Of a stretch of DNA of 64,000 nucleotides, positions 16,443 to 25,293 are shown piece after piece; within the stretch, counting starts at the first letter, position 1; every line of letters begins with the position of its first letter. The notes below the pieces were generated by a model. That model was not told the origin of the DNA. It saw only the letters and a list, made by a program, of their open reading frames with translations, and did no database searches. The translations under genes and the position numbers were made by a program. Source of the stretch: CAVPWP01 sp050789285 (lineage in GTDB: Bacteria > Pseudomonadota > Alphaproteobacteria > Rhodobacterales > Rhodobacteraceae); NCBI RefSeq assembly GCF_050789285.1, contig NZ_JBOUVX010000002.1, positions 186,001-250,000 on the forward strand. The letters are read 5' to 3'.

Positions 16443-17585
16443 ATGTCTTCGCAGTCCGACGAACGCCGATTGGCCACGCGCCTGCTGGGTGGCACCGCGC
16501 GCAACGCCTTCACCCTTGCCGTGGTCGGCGTCTCGGTCGCCGTGACGGTGTTCGGTGCACAAGCCCTGTCCCAAAGGGCGGCCGCCGCTCCGACCCCGGT
16601 GGGCGCGCCGCCGATCCCGGTGGCGACCCGCGCCCTCGTCGTGGAAGACGGCTATACGGTCAGCAGAAGCTTCGTGGGCCAGGTCGAACCCGCCCGCAGC
16701 GTCGCCTTGTCCTTCGAGCTGCCGGGCAAGGTCGATGTCGTCGAGGTCGAGGAAGGGGAAACCGTGCGGCAGGGCGACGTCGTCGCGCGGCAGGACACCC
16801 GCCTGATCGAGGCGGACATCGCCCGCCTGACGGCAAGCCGAAGCGCCCTTCAGGCGCGGATGGAATTCGCGTCACGCACGCTCGATCGCAACAGCGAACT
16901 CAACACGCGCGGGTTCGCCAGCAGCGAACGTCTGGATTCCGCGATCGCCTCGCGCGACGAGCTTGCCGCCCGCATCGCCGAGGTCGACGCCGCCCTGCTT
17001 GAGGCTGAGATCCGTCGTGCAAAGGCGACGCTGACCGCCCCGATGGACGGGCGTGTGACGGTACGCCGGGTCGACGGTGGCGAATCCCTGTCCACCGGAC
17101 AGCCGGTCCTGACCGTGGTCAGCACGGGCGCGCCGGTCGTTCGCGTGGGCCTGCCCCTTGACCTGATCGACCAGCTGGCGGCCGACGCAACGATCACGAT
17201 CGGCGGGCGCGATCACGCCGCGCGGCTGCAAACGGTTCGTCCGGATATCGACCCGGTCACGCGAACGCGCACTGCGCTTTTCACCCTTGTCGATGCGGAC
17301 GAGGCGGTCTTCGGACAGACGGCGCGCCTGATGCTGAGCCAGAGGGTCGAAGCGGCGGGAAGCTGGGTCCCGTTGCGCAGCCTGAAGGAAAACGCGGGCG
17401 GGATCTGGACCATCCTGACGCTTGGGGCGGACGGGCGGGTCCGTCTGGCGGCGGTGGAGGTCCTTCACGCCGACGGCGACCGCGTCTTCGTTCGCGGCAG
17501 TTTCCCCGAAGGGACGCTGGCCATCGACGAAGGCCCGCAGCGTGTCGCGCCCGGACAGGCCGTCAGGCCGATCGGCGATTCGTGA
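16443..17585 (+). CDS. RND efflux periplasmic adaptor (membrane fusion protein)
   Basis: The adaptor links an inner-membrane RND pump to an outer-membrane channel. Its 380 residues have an N-terminal membrane anchor (about 22-42). A biotinyl-lipoyl-like half motif follows (VGQVEPARSVALSFELPGKV, then VEEGETVRQGDVVARQDTRL, about 78-125), then a short helical hairpin (about 125-185), the second lipoyl half (ATLTAPMDGRVTVRRVDGGE), and beta-barrel and membrane-proximal domains. AAGAGG precedes the ATG. It is the first gene of a two-gene operon; no outer-membrane factor gene follows, so a TolC-like partner must be encoded elsewhere. The substrate cannot be read from sequence. Confidence 0.92.
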   Translation: MSSQSDERRLATRLLGGTARNAFTLAVVGVSVAVTVFGAQALSQRAAAAPTPVGAPPIPVATRALVVEDGYTVSRSFVGQVEPARSVALSFELPGKVDVVEVEEGETVRQGDVVARQDTRLIEADIARLTASRSALQARMEFASRTLDRNSELNTRGFASSERLDSAIASRDELAARIAEVDAALLEAEIRRAKATLTAPMDGRVTVRRVDGGESLSTGQPVLTVVSTGAPVVRVGLPLDLIDQLAADATITIGGRDHAARLQTVRPDIDPVTRTRTALFTLVDADEAVFGQTARLMLSQRVEAAGSWVPLRSLKENAGGIWTILTLGADGRVRLAAVEVLHADGDRVFVRGSFPEGTLAIDEGPQRVAPGQAVRPIGDS

Positions 17586-17601
17586 CCGGAGGGATCGCGC
17601 C

Positions 17602-20600
17602 ATGGAAACCCTGACCTTCCGCCAGCCCCGCCTTGTCGCGCTGATCATCCTTGTCCTCGTTTCGGCCGGGGTGTCGTCGTTCCTGTCGCTGGGCCGGCAG
17701 GAAGACCCGACGATCACCAACATCTTCGCCACCGTCACCACGCAGTTCCCCGGTGCCGACCCGGCCCGGGTCGAGGCCCTCGTGACCTCGGAAATCGAAG
17801 AGGAACTGCGCAAGATCGCCGAAGTCGACACGATTTCGTCCGTGTCGCGGACCGGGGTCTCGGTCGTATCGATCGAACTTCTCGAGACGCTGGACGAGAC
17901 GACGATCCAGCAGGCCTGGGTGGAAGCCCGCGACGCGGTCGACGATGCGCGGCGGCGCTTCCCGCCGGGTGTGCTGGCGCCGGATTTCGACGCCGAAGGC
18001 ATCGCGGCCTATTCCGCGGTGATCGCGGTTTCTGCCGAACACGATGGCGTCCCCGTCACGCTGCTTGCGCGTCATGCCGAACGGCTGGCCGACCGGCTGC
18101 GCAGCCTTGCCGACACCCGAGCGGTCGAAACTTTCGGCCTGCCCGAAGAGGAAATCCTCGTCGAGGTCGACGCCGATCTTGCGGCGGCGCTTGGGTTGAC
18201 TGCGGGCGAGATCGCCGGTCGGATCGCCTCGGCCGACGGCAAGGTCCAGGCCGGCCGCCTGCAAGGCGACAGCGACCTGACCCTTGCCGTCAGCGGCGAG
18301 ATCAAGACGCTGGAACGTCTGCGCGGCGTCGTCCTGCGCGAAAATGACGAGGGCACCGTGGTAACCCTCGCCGACGTCGCGACGATCACCCGCGGCGCGC
18401 GCGCGCCCGCCTCGGAACTGGCCATTGCCAACGGCCGGCCGGCTGTGCTGATCGCCACGCTTGCCCGCGACGGCGTGCAGATCGACCGCTGGATGGCGAC
18501 GCTTCGCGCAGACCTTGCCGACGGCGCGGACGAAGTCCCCCTCGGCATGTCCGAAACGCTTCTGTTCGATCAAAGCGGCTACACGCTGGACCGCCTTGCC
18601 GACGTCGGCCTGAACATGGCGATCGGCGTCGCTCTGGTCGTGGCCGTGCTTTTGGTCACGTTGGGCTTGCGTGCCGCCATGATCGTGGCCATGGTCCTGC
18701 CGGTCGTGTCGCTCGCCACGCTTGGCACGATGAACATGATTGGCCTGCCCCTGCAACAGATGAGCGTGACGGGGCTGATCGTCGCACTGGGACTTCTGGT
18801 CGACGCAGCGATCGTGATGACCGACGAGGTGCGCCGCCGGCTGGGCGATGGCATGGCCCGACAGGAAGCCGTGGCTGACGCGGTGCGACGGCTTTCGGCA
18901 CCGCTGATCGCCTCGACCGTGACGACGGCGTTGTCCTTCGCGCCGATGATCCTTCTGCCCGGCCCTGCGGGCGATTTCGTCGGCGCGATCGCCATCGCCG
19001 TAGTCCTGATGCTGTTCTGGTCGCTTGCCATCGCGCTGACCGTGACCCCGGCCCTTGCCGGCTGGCTTCTTCCGGCGGCAGGATCAGGTGGGCAGGGGAT
19101 GCGCCTGCCCGCCATCGTGCGCGCGTTCGACGCGTCGCTGCGCTGGTCGCTTGCCCACCCCGTGAAGTCGATCGCACTGTCGCTGATCCTGCCGGTGATG
19201 GGCTTTCTGGCGCTGCCGACGCTGACGGCGCAGTTCTTTCCGGGGGTCGAGCGCAACCAGTTCTACATCGAGCTCGACATGCCGGCAGGAACCGCGATCG
19301 ACGGCACGGCGGACGTCGCGGCCGGCATCGACGCCGACTTGCGCGCAAGGCCCGAGGTCGAAAGCATCTACTGGTCGGTGGGCCGATCCGGCCCCGCCTT
19401 CTACTACAACATCGTCGGCAACCGCAGCCGCGAACCCGGCTTCGCGCAGGCCATGGTGACGACCGCGTCCGACGAAGGCGCGGCGATGCTGGTGGCCGGA
19501 CTGCAGGCCGAACTGGACGCCGCTTATCCCGAAGCGCAGATCATCGTGCGCGGCCTCGTGCAGGGGCCGCCGGTCGACGCCCCGGTCGAACTGCGCGTCG
19601 TCGGGCAGGACATCGAAACCCTGCGCGACCTTGGCGACGATCTGCGCGCGACGCTGTCGGGGGTAGAGACCGTGTCGCAGGTCCGCACGGGCGTCAACGG
19701 CGGCGCGCCGCAGTTCCGTTTCCAGATCGACGAGGTCGAAGCGCGGCTGCTTGGCTTCGACATCGCCGACATCGCGGCGCAACTCGATGCCGCCCTCGTG
19801 GGTGTGACGGGCGGCACGTTGGTCGAGGGGACCGAGCAACTTCCCGTCCGGGTTCGCCTGGGCGACGGGCTGCGCGGCGACATCCAGGCGATCGCGGATC
19901 TGCCGATCCTGCTTCCCGACGCGCCAGCGGTCTCGGCGGCCGGTGCATTCCCGGCGGTACCGCTGTCCCGGCTTGCCGCGGCTGCGGTCGAACCGGCCGA
20001 AAGCGTCATCACGCGGCGCAACGGCGAACGGGTCAACACCGTGCAGGCCTTTCTTGTCCCGGGCGTCCTGCCAGAAGAGGCTTTGTCCGACGCGCGCGCG
20101 ATCCTTGACGCCAGGGGCTTCGAGCTGCCGCAGGGCTACCGCCTTGAAATCGGCGGGGATGCCGACGCGCGGTCAAGCACGGTCGGAAACCTCCTGGCGT
20201 CATTGGGGATCATCGTCACCCTGACCATCGCGACAGTCGTCCTCACCTTCAACAGCTTCCGACTGACCGCCGTCACCATGGCGGTGGCCGTCCTGTCGGC
20301 GGGTCTGTCCATCCTGTCGCTAGCCGTGATGCAGTATCCCTTCGGTATCGTCGCGATCATCGGGGTGATCGGGTCGATCGGCGTCTCGATCAACGCCGCG
20401 ATCATCATCCTGACCGGCCTTCAGTCCGATCCGCAGGCCGCGGCGGGTGACCGGGCCGCCATGGTCAGGGTGGTCAGCGGGTCGTCGCGCCACATCGTGT
20501 CGACCACGGTCACGACCTTCGGCGGCTTCCTTCCGCTGATCCTTGGCGGAGGCGCCTTCTGGCCGCCCTTCGCCGTGGCCATCGCGGGCGGCGTCCTTCT

Positions 20601-20733
20601 TTCGACGGTCGTATCTTTCTACTTCACGCCGCCGGTCTTTGCGCTGGTTCATCGCCGTGTGCCGCCGCCGGCGGCCACCGAGGGCGAAGGGTCAGGTGAC
20701 GCGGTGTCCGGGCTGCGTCTTGCGGCCGAATAG
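17602..20733 (+). CDS. RND-family efflux pump, inner membrane permease
   Basis: This 1043-residue protein has the AcrB/MexF-type layout of 12 membrane helices and two large periplasmic loops. The first helix is ALIILVLVSAGVSSFLSL, followed by the family motif GRQEDPTITNIFATVTTQFP, then GADPARVEALVTSEIEEEL. The TM4 proton-relay motif reads GLLVDAAIVMTDE: the first Asp is present, but the second Asp of hydrophobe/amphiphile pumps is Ala, as in many divergent RND pumps with a VDNA-type motif. I chose the ATG at 17602, 16 bp after the adaptor stop, with GGAGGG upstream; the frame is open earlier only as a shadow of the adaptor gene. Confidence 0.95.
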   Translation: METLTFRQPRLVALIILVLVSAGVSSFLSLGRQEDPTITNIFATVTTQFPGADPARVEALVTSEIEEELRKIAEVDTISSVSRTGVSVVSIELLETLDETTIQQAWVEARDAVDDARRRFPPGVLAPDFDAEGIAAYSAVIAVSAEHDGVPVTLLARHAERLADRLRSLADTRAVETFGLPEEEILVEVDADLAAALGLTAGEIAGRIASADGKVQAGRLQGDSDLTLAVSGEIKTLERLRGVVLRENDEGTVVTLADVATITRGARAPASELAIANGRPAVLIATLARDGVQIDRWMATLRADLADGADEVPLGMSETLLFDQSGYTLDRLADVGLNMAIGVALVVAVLLVTLGLRAAMIVAMVLPVVSLATLGTMNMIGLPLQQMSVTGLIVALGLLVDAAIVMTDEVRRRLGDGMARQEAVADAVRRLSAPLIASTVTTALSFAPMILLPGPAGDFVGAIAIAVVLMLFWSLAIALTVTPALAGWLLPAAGSGGQGMRLPAIVRAFDASLRWSLAHPVKSIALSLILPVMGFLALPTLTAQFFPGVERNQFYIELDMPAGTAIDGTADVAAGIDADLRARPEVESIYWSVGRSGPAFYYNIVGNRSREPGFAQAMVTTASDEGAAMLVAGLQAELDAAYPEAQIIVRGLVQGPPVDAPVELRVVGQDIETLRDLGDDLRATLSGVETVSQVRTGVNGGAPQFRFQIDEVEARLLGFDIADIAAQLDAALVGVTGGTLVEGTEQLPVRVRLGDGLRGDIQAIADLPILLPDAPAVSAAGAFPAVPLSRLAAAAVEPAESVITRRNGERVNTVQAFLVPGVLPEEALSDARAILDARGFELPQGYRLEIGGDADARSSTVGNLLASLGIIVTLTIATVVLTFNSFRLTAVTMAVAVLSAGLSILSLAVMQYPFGIVAIIGVIGSIGVSINAAIIILTGLQSDPQAAAGDRAAMVRVVSGSSRHIVSTTVTTFGGFLPLILGGGAFWPPFAVAIAGGVLLSTVVSFYFTPPVFALVHRRVPPPAATEGEGSGDAVSGLRLAAE

Positions 20734-20845
20734 GCCGGGGGGCCGGACGCCGCGAGTGTCCATGGTCGCAACGCGCCGCCTTTCGTTGACAGGGTGGGTC
20801 TGATCGGTCAGCAAGGGCGCGGTTTTCAGGCGCTAGGATCGGTCG

Positions 20846-22174
20846 ATGAAGATTGCAATGATCGGAACGGGGTATGTCGGCCTCGTGTCGGGGGTCTGCC
20901 TGTCGGACTTCGGCCATGAAGTGGTGTGCGTCGACAGCGACCCCCGCAAGGTCGAGATGCTCACGCGGGGCGAGGTTCCGATCTACGAACCGGGCCTCGA
21001 CACCCTGATGGCGCGCAACGTGCAGGCTGGCCGTCTGTCGTTCACGGGCGATCTGGCGGCAGCCGTTCACGGGGCCGACGCCGTCTTCATCGCCGTGGGT
21101 ACACCCACCCGGCGCGGCGACGGACACGCCGACCTGACCTACGTCTTCGAGGCCGCGCGGCAGGTGGCCGATGCGCTTGACGGGTATGCCGTCGTCGTGA
21201 CCAAGTCGACCGTCCCGGTCGGCACCAACCGCAAGGTGGGCGAAATCATCGCCGCGACGAACCCGCAAGCCGAGTTCGACGTCGCCTCGAACCCCGAGTT
21301 CCTGCGGGAAGGCGCCGCCATCGACGACTTCATGCGGCCGGACCGCGTCGTCGTGGGCGTCGAGACCACGCGCGCGGCTGACGTAATGCGCGACATCTAC
21401 CGCCCGCTTTCGCTGCGCGATGCGCCGATCGTGACGACCGACCTCGAGTCCGCCGAGATGATCAAGTACGCGGCGAACGCCTTTCTCGCGACCAAGATCA
21501 CCTTCATCAACGAGATCGCGATGCTGTGCGAACGCACCGGCGCCGACGTCAAGCAGGTCGCCCGGGCGATCGGACTCGATGGCCGGATCGGGTCGAAGTT
21601 CCTGCATGCGGGCCCAGGCTACGGCGGATCGTGCTTTCCCAAGGATACCAGCGCGCTGGCGCGGATCGGCCAGGACAACGGGGTGCCGATGCGCATCACC
21701 GAAACCGTCATCGCCGTGAACGACCATGTCCGGCGGCGGATGATCGACAAGATCCTGGACCTCTGCGGGGGATCCGTGAACGGCAAGGCCATCGCCGTGC
21801 TGGGCGTCACCTTCAAGCCCAACACCGACGACATGCGCGAGGCGCCCAGCCTGACGATCGTTCCCGCGCTGATCGGGGCGGGCGCGCAGGTCCGCGTGGT
21901 CGATCCGCAGGGCCGCCGCGAGGGCGAGAAGCTCTTGCCCGGCGTGACCTGGCTGACCGACCCCTACGAGGCGGCAACGGGCGCCGACTGCGTCACCATC
22001 CTGACCGAGTGGAACGAGTTTCGCGGCCTCGACCTTGAACGCCTTGCGGGGGCGATGGCCGTGCCGCGCATGGCGGATCTGCGCAACATCTACGACCCGC
22101 GGGACGTCGCGGCCGCAGGCTTCGAGGCCTACGAAGGTGTCGGACGCGGTGGCTTTTCCGCGCCGGCAGCCTAG
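20846..22174 (+). CDS. ugd: UDP-glucose 6-dehydrogenase
   Basis: It oxidises UDP-glucose twice with NAD to UDP-glucuronate, the acidic building block of surface polysaccharides. The 442 residues start MKIAMIGTGYVGLVSGVCLS (GxGxxG NAD site). FIAVGTPTRRGDG, TKSTVPVGTNRKVGE and NPEFLREG are family motifs. The catalytic cysteine sits in GPGYGGSCFPKD (about residue 260). The C-terminal substrate domain includes GVTFKPNTDDMREAPS. AGGATCGG precedes the ATG. The gene opens the glycan region and is followed by the rfbC-rfbB-manB operon after about 90 bp. Confidence 0.97.
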   Translation: MKIAMIGTGYVGLVSGVCLSDFGHEVVCVDSDPRKVEMLTRGEVPIYEPGLDTLMARNVQAGRLSFTGDLAAAVHGADAVFIAVGTPTRRGDGHADLTYVFEAARQVADALDGYAVVVTKSTVPVGTNRKVGEIIAATNPQAEFDVASNPEFLREGAAIDDFMRPDRVVVGVETTRAADVMRDIYRPLSLRDAPIVTTDLESAEMIKYAANAFLATKITFINEIAMLCERTGADVKQVARAIGLDGRIGSKFLHAGPGYGGSCFPKDTSALARIGQDNGVPMRITETVIAVNDHVRRRMIDKILDLCGGSVNGKAIAVLGVTFKPNTDDMREAPSLTIVPALIGAGAQVRVVDPQGRREGEKLLPGVTWLTDPYEAATGADCVTILTEWNEFRGLDLERLAGAMAVPRMADLRNIYDPRDVAAAGFEAYEGVGRGGFSAPAA

Positions 22175-22261
22175 GGATCTGGCACCCGGTCCGGCTATGG
22201 CCGATGTTCCCGGATCGTGATAGCCCCGGCAACGGAACGATGGCCAGCTACGGACGGTATG

Positions 22262-22828
22262 ATGCAAGTCGAACAGACCGCGCTTGACGGGGTGCTCATC
22301 CTGACCCCGCGCCGTTTCGGAGACGACCGGGGCTGGTTTTCCGAGGTCTGGAACCGGCGCGCCCTGACCAAGGCCGGGATCACCGCCGATTTCGTGCAGG
22401 ACAATCACTCGATGAGCCGGGCGAAGGGAACGCTGCGCGGGCTGCACTATCAGGCGCCACCCAATCCGCAGGCAAAGCTTGTCCGCTGCGGCGTGGGCGC
22501 GATCTGGGACGTAGCCGTCGACGCCCGGCACGGCAGCCCGACCTACGGGCAGTGGGTCGGCGTGGAACTCAGCGCTGCCAATGGCCGCCAGCTTTTCGTC
22601 CCCGAAGGCTTCCTGCATGGCTTCTCGACCCTCTCAGAGGGCGCCGAGGTGCTTTACAAGTGCACCGACTACTACGCGCCCGCGGCGGATGGGACCGTTG
22701 CGTGGAACAGCGCGGCCCTTCAGATCGACTGGAAACTCGACCGCCAGCCCGAACTGTCGGCCAAGGACGCCGCCGCGCCCGATTTCGCCGAGTGGAACAG
22801 CCCGTTCGTCTGGGAGGGCGCGCGATGA
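22262..22828 (+). CDS. rfbC: dTDP-4-dehydrorhamnose 3,5-epimerase family protein
   Basis: RfbC/RmlC epimerises dTDP-4-keto-6-deoxyglucose at C3 and C5, a step to dTDP-L-rhamnose and related sugars. About 188 residues form one cupin domain. FGDDRGWFSEVWN, FVQDNHSMSRAKGTLRGLHY (with the catalytic His in RGLHYQ), WDVAVDARHGSPTYGQWV and FVPEGFLHGFSTLSE are textbook motifs. I chose the ATG at 22262; the ATG at 22259 and a GTG at 22217 are in frame too. Its stop overlaps the rfbB start. The partner genes rfbA and rfbD are not in this window. Confidence 0.92.
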   Translation: MQVEQTALDGVLILTPRRFGDDRGWFSEVWNRRALTKAGITADFVQDNHSMSRAKGTLRGLHYQAPPNPQAKLVRCGVGAIWDVAVDARHGSPTYGQWVGVELSAANGRQLFVPEGFLHGFSTLSEGAEVLYKCTDYYAPAADGTVAWNSAALQIDWKLDRQPELSAKDAAAPDFAEWNSPFVWEGAR

Positions 22829-23865
22829 AGATCCTCGTCACCGGCGGACTTGGCTTCATCGGCTCGGCCGTGGTGCGTCTTGCCATCGCGCGCGGGCACC
22901 AGATCGTCAACGTCGACGCCATGACCTATGCCGCCTGCGCCGCGAATGTGGCGCCCGTGACAAACAGCCCGGACTATGTCTTCGAGAAGGCCGATATCCG
23001 CGATTCCGCTGGAATCGAGACTGTTTTTGCCCGCCATGCACCCGACGCGGTCATGCACCTCGCCGCGGAAAGCCATGTCGACCGCTCGATCGACGGCCCG
23101 GGCATCTTCATCGAGACGAACGTGACCGGCACCTTCAACATGCTCCAGGCGGCACGCAGGCACTGGGACTCGGTGGGAAGGCCCGAGGGGTTCCGGTTCC
23201 ATCACATCTCGACCGACGAGGTCTATGGATCACTTGGCCCCGAGGATCCGCAGTTCACCGAGGACACGCCCTACGATCCACGCTCGCCCTATTCGGCCTC
23301 GAAGGCCGCGTCGGACCATCTGGTGCGCGCCTGGGGCGAGACCTATGGCCTGCCGATCCTTGTCACCAACTGCTCGAACAACTACGGACCCTACCACTTC
23401 CCCGAGAAGCTGATCCCGAAGTCGATCATCGCCGCCCTCGAAGGCCGGCCGATCGAGGTTTACGGGGCCGGCGAAAACGTGCGCGACTGGCTGTATGTCG
23501 AGGACCACGCCGACGCCCTGCTTACCGTTCTGGACAGGGGACAGGTCGGGCGCACCTATAACATCGGCGGCGAGAACGAGGCGCGCAACATCGACCTGGT
23601 TCGCGCCTTGTGCCGGATGCTCGACGCGCGGCGGCCCGATGCCGCGCCGCACGAGCGGCTGATCTCTTTCGTGACCGACCGCCCCGGTCATGACCTGCGC
23701 TATGCCATCAATCCCGCACGGATGCGTGACGAGCTTGGTTGGCGACCGTCAGTCACAGTCGAAGAGGGCCTTGCGCGCACCGTCGATTGGTACCTTGCGA
23801 ACGAGGACTGGTGGCGCCCGCTTCTTGACCGCGAGGGCGTCAGGAAAAGGCTTGGAACGGGATGA
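22825..23865 (+). CDS. rfbB: dTDP-glucose 4,6-dehydratase
   Basis: RfbB/RmlB converts dTDP-glucose to dTDP-4-keto-6-deoxyglucose. The 346 residues are an extended SDR: NAD motif TGGLGFIGSAVVR, HLAAESHVDRSIDGP, the catalytic triad region STDEVYGSLG with Asp-Glu, and the YSASKAASD motif. NNYGPYHFPEKLIPKSI and the VYGAGENVRDWLYVEDHADA stretch are diagnostic for this enzyme. It begins at the ATG overlapping the rfbC stop and its own stop overlaps manB, so rfbC-rfbB-manB is one coupled operon. Confidence 0.96.
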   Translation: MKILVTGGLGFIGSAVVRLAIARGHQIVNVDAMTYAACAANVAPVTNSPDYVFEKADIRDSAGIETVFARHAPDAVMHLAAESHVDRSIDGPGIFIETNVTGTFNMLQAARRHWDSVGRPEGFRFHHISTDEVYGSLGPEDPQFTEDTPYDPRSPYSASKAASDHLVRAWGETYGLPILVTNCSNNYGPYHFPEKLIPKSIIAALEGRPIEVYGAGENVRDWLYVEDHADALLTVLDRGQVGRTYNIGGENEARNIDLVRALCRMLDARRPDAAPHERLISFVTDRPGHDLRYAINPARMRDELGWRPSVTVEEGLARTVDWYLANEDWWRPLLDREGVRKRLGTG

Positions 23866-25229
23866 AGCTTGATTGCTTCAAGGCCTACGACGTGCGCGGG
23901 CGGCTGGGCGAAACCCTTGATCCGTCCATCGCGCGCCGGATCGGGCGCGCCTTCGCCGCTCGCCTTCAGCCTGGAACGGTGGTCGTGGGGCACGACGCCC
24001 GCGCAAGTTCGCCCTCGCTGAAAGCCTCGCTGATCGACGGACTGCGCGAACGCGGCGCCGACGTGGTGGATATCGGCCTGTGCGGCACCGAAGAGGTCTA
24101 TTTCGCGACGGCCCATCTGGGTGCGGGCGGCGGTATCATGGTCACAGCGTCGCACAACCCGATCGATTACAACGGCATGAAGCTTGTCGGACCAGGAAGC
24201 CGCCCGATCGACCCGGCGACCGAACTGGCCGAGATCCGCGCCCTGGCCGAGGCCGATGCCTATGCCGACGCCCGCGTTCCGGGGAAGTTCAGCCATGGGA
24301 AGACCCGCGAGGCCTATGCCGCCCATGTGGCGGGAATGGCCGATGCCGGACGGATCCGGGGGCTGCGTGTGCTGGCCAACGCCGGAAACGGTACCGCCGG
24401 CGCGGCCTTTGACGCGATCCTGGCCAACCTGACCGCCCAAGGCGCGGACATCGTGGTCCAGCGGGTGTTCCATGACCCCGATCCGTCATTTCCCAATGGT
24501 ATCCCCAACCCGCTACTGCCGGAAAATCGGGGCGTCACGGCCAAGGCGGTGCGCGACTTCGGGGCGGACCTTGGTCTGGCGTGGGACGGCGATTTCGACC
24601 GCTGCTTCTTCTTCGACGAGACCGGCGCCTTCATCGACGGTGAATACGTTGTCGCCTTGCTGGCACAAGCGGCCCTGGCCGACGAACCCGGCGCAACGAT
24701 CGTCCATGATCCCCGCGTGATCTGGGCGACGACCGAAACCGTCGCAGCGGCGGGGGGAGAGGCGGTCGTCTCGAAGACAGGGCATGCCTATCTGAAGTCC
24801 CGGATGCGCGAGACCGGCGCCGTCTATGGTGGCGAGATGTCGGCCCATCACTATTTCCGCGACTTCTTCTTCTGCGACAGCGGCATGGTGCCTGCGGTGC
24901 GGATCATAGCGCTGATCGCTGCAGAAGGTCGGCCACTGTCGTCGCTGGTCGCCGATCTCAGGCGACGGTTCCCGTCCTCGGGCGAAATCAACTTCACGGT
25001 TCCCGACCCGATAGCCGCCGTAGAGGCGATGGTGGTGCGCCTTCGAGATGGGGCGATCTCGGTTGACCGACTTGATGGCGCAAGCCTCGATTTCGGAGAC
25101 TGGCGGATGAACCTGCGGGCCTCGAACACCGAGCCCCTCCTGCGCCTCAACATCGAGACGCGCGGGGATGCAGAACTTCTGACGCGCAAGCTGGACGAGG
25201 TGCGCCAGATGATCGAGGGGCAGGTCTAG
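23862..25229 (+). CDS. manB: Phosphomannomutase/phosphoglucomutase (ManB/CpsG type)
   Basis: It moves phosphate between C1 and C6 of mannose (or glucose), feeding nucleotide-sugar synthesis. The 455 residues show the alpha-D-phosphohexomutase domains: the phosphoserine loop TASHNPIDYNGMKLVG (Ser near 98), the metal site DGDFDRCFFFDE, the sugar-specificity loop GEMSAHHYFRDFFFCDSG, and the phosphate-binding NLRASNTEPLLRLN. The GEMSAHHYF form is typical of mannose-acting enzymes. It overlaps rfbB by ATGA. No manC/gmd partner is nearby, so which sugar it supplies here is open. Confidence 0.93.
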   Translation: MKLDCFKAYDVRGRLGETLDPSIARRIGRAFAARLQPGTVVVGHDARASSPSLKASLIDGLRERGADVVDIGLCGTEEVYFATAHLGAGGGIMVTASHNPIDYNGMKLVGPGSRPIDPATELAEIRALAEADAYADARVPGKFSHGKTREAYAAHVAGMADAGRIRGLRVLANAGNGTAGAAFDAILANLTAQGADIVVQRVFHDPDPSFPNGIPNPLLPENRGVTAKAVRDFGADLGLAWDGDFDRCFFFDETGAFIDGEYVVALLAQAALADEPGATIVHDPRVIWATTETVAAAGGEAVVSKTGHAYLKSRMRETGAVYGGEMSAHHYFRDFFFCDSGMVPAVRIIALIAAEGRPLSSLVADLRRRFPSSGEINFTVPDPIAAVEAMVVRLRDGAISVDRLDGASLDFGDWRMNLRASNTEPLLRLNIETRGDAELLTRKLDEVRQMIEGQV

Positions 25230-25293
25230 AACGGCCGACGCGGCCGGGTTGGCACGGCCGCGTCGAGTGTCGGGGGTTCAGACCCAGGGCAGA

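Noticed and set aside
20624..22618. A 664-codon minus-strand frame opposite ugd and the RND pump end
   Set aside because: Antisense shadow; UGD motifs on the plus strand are complete.
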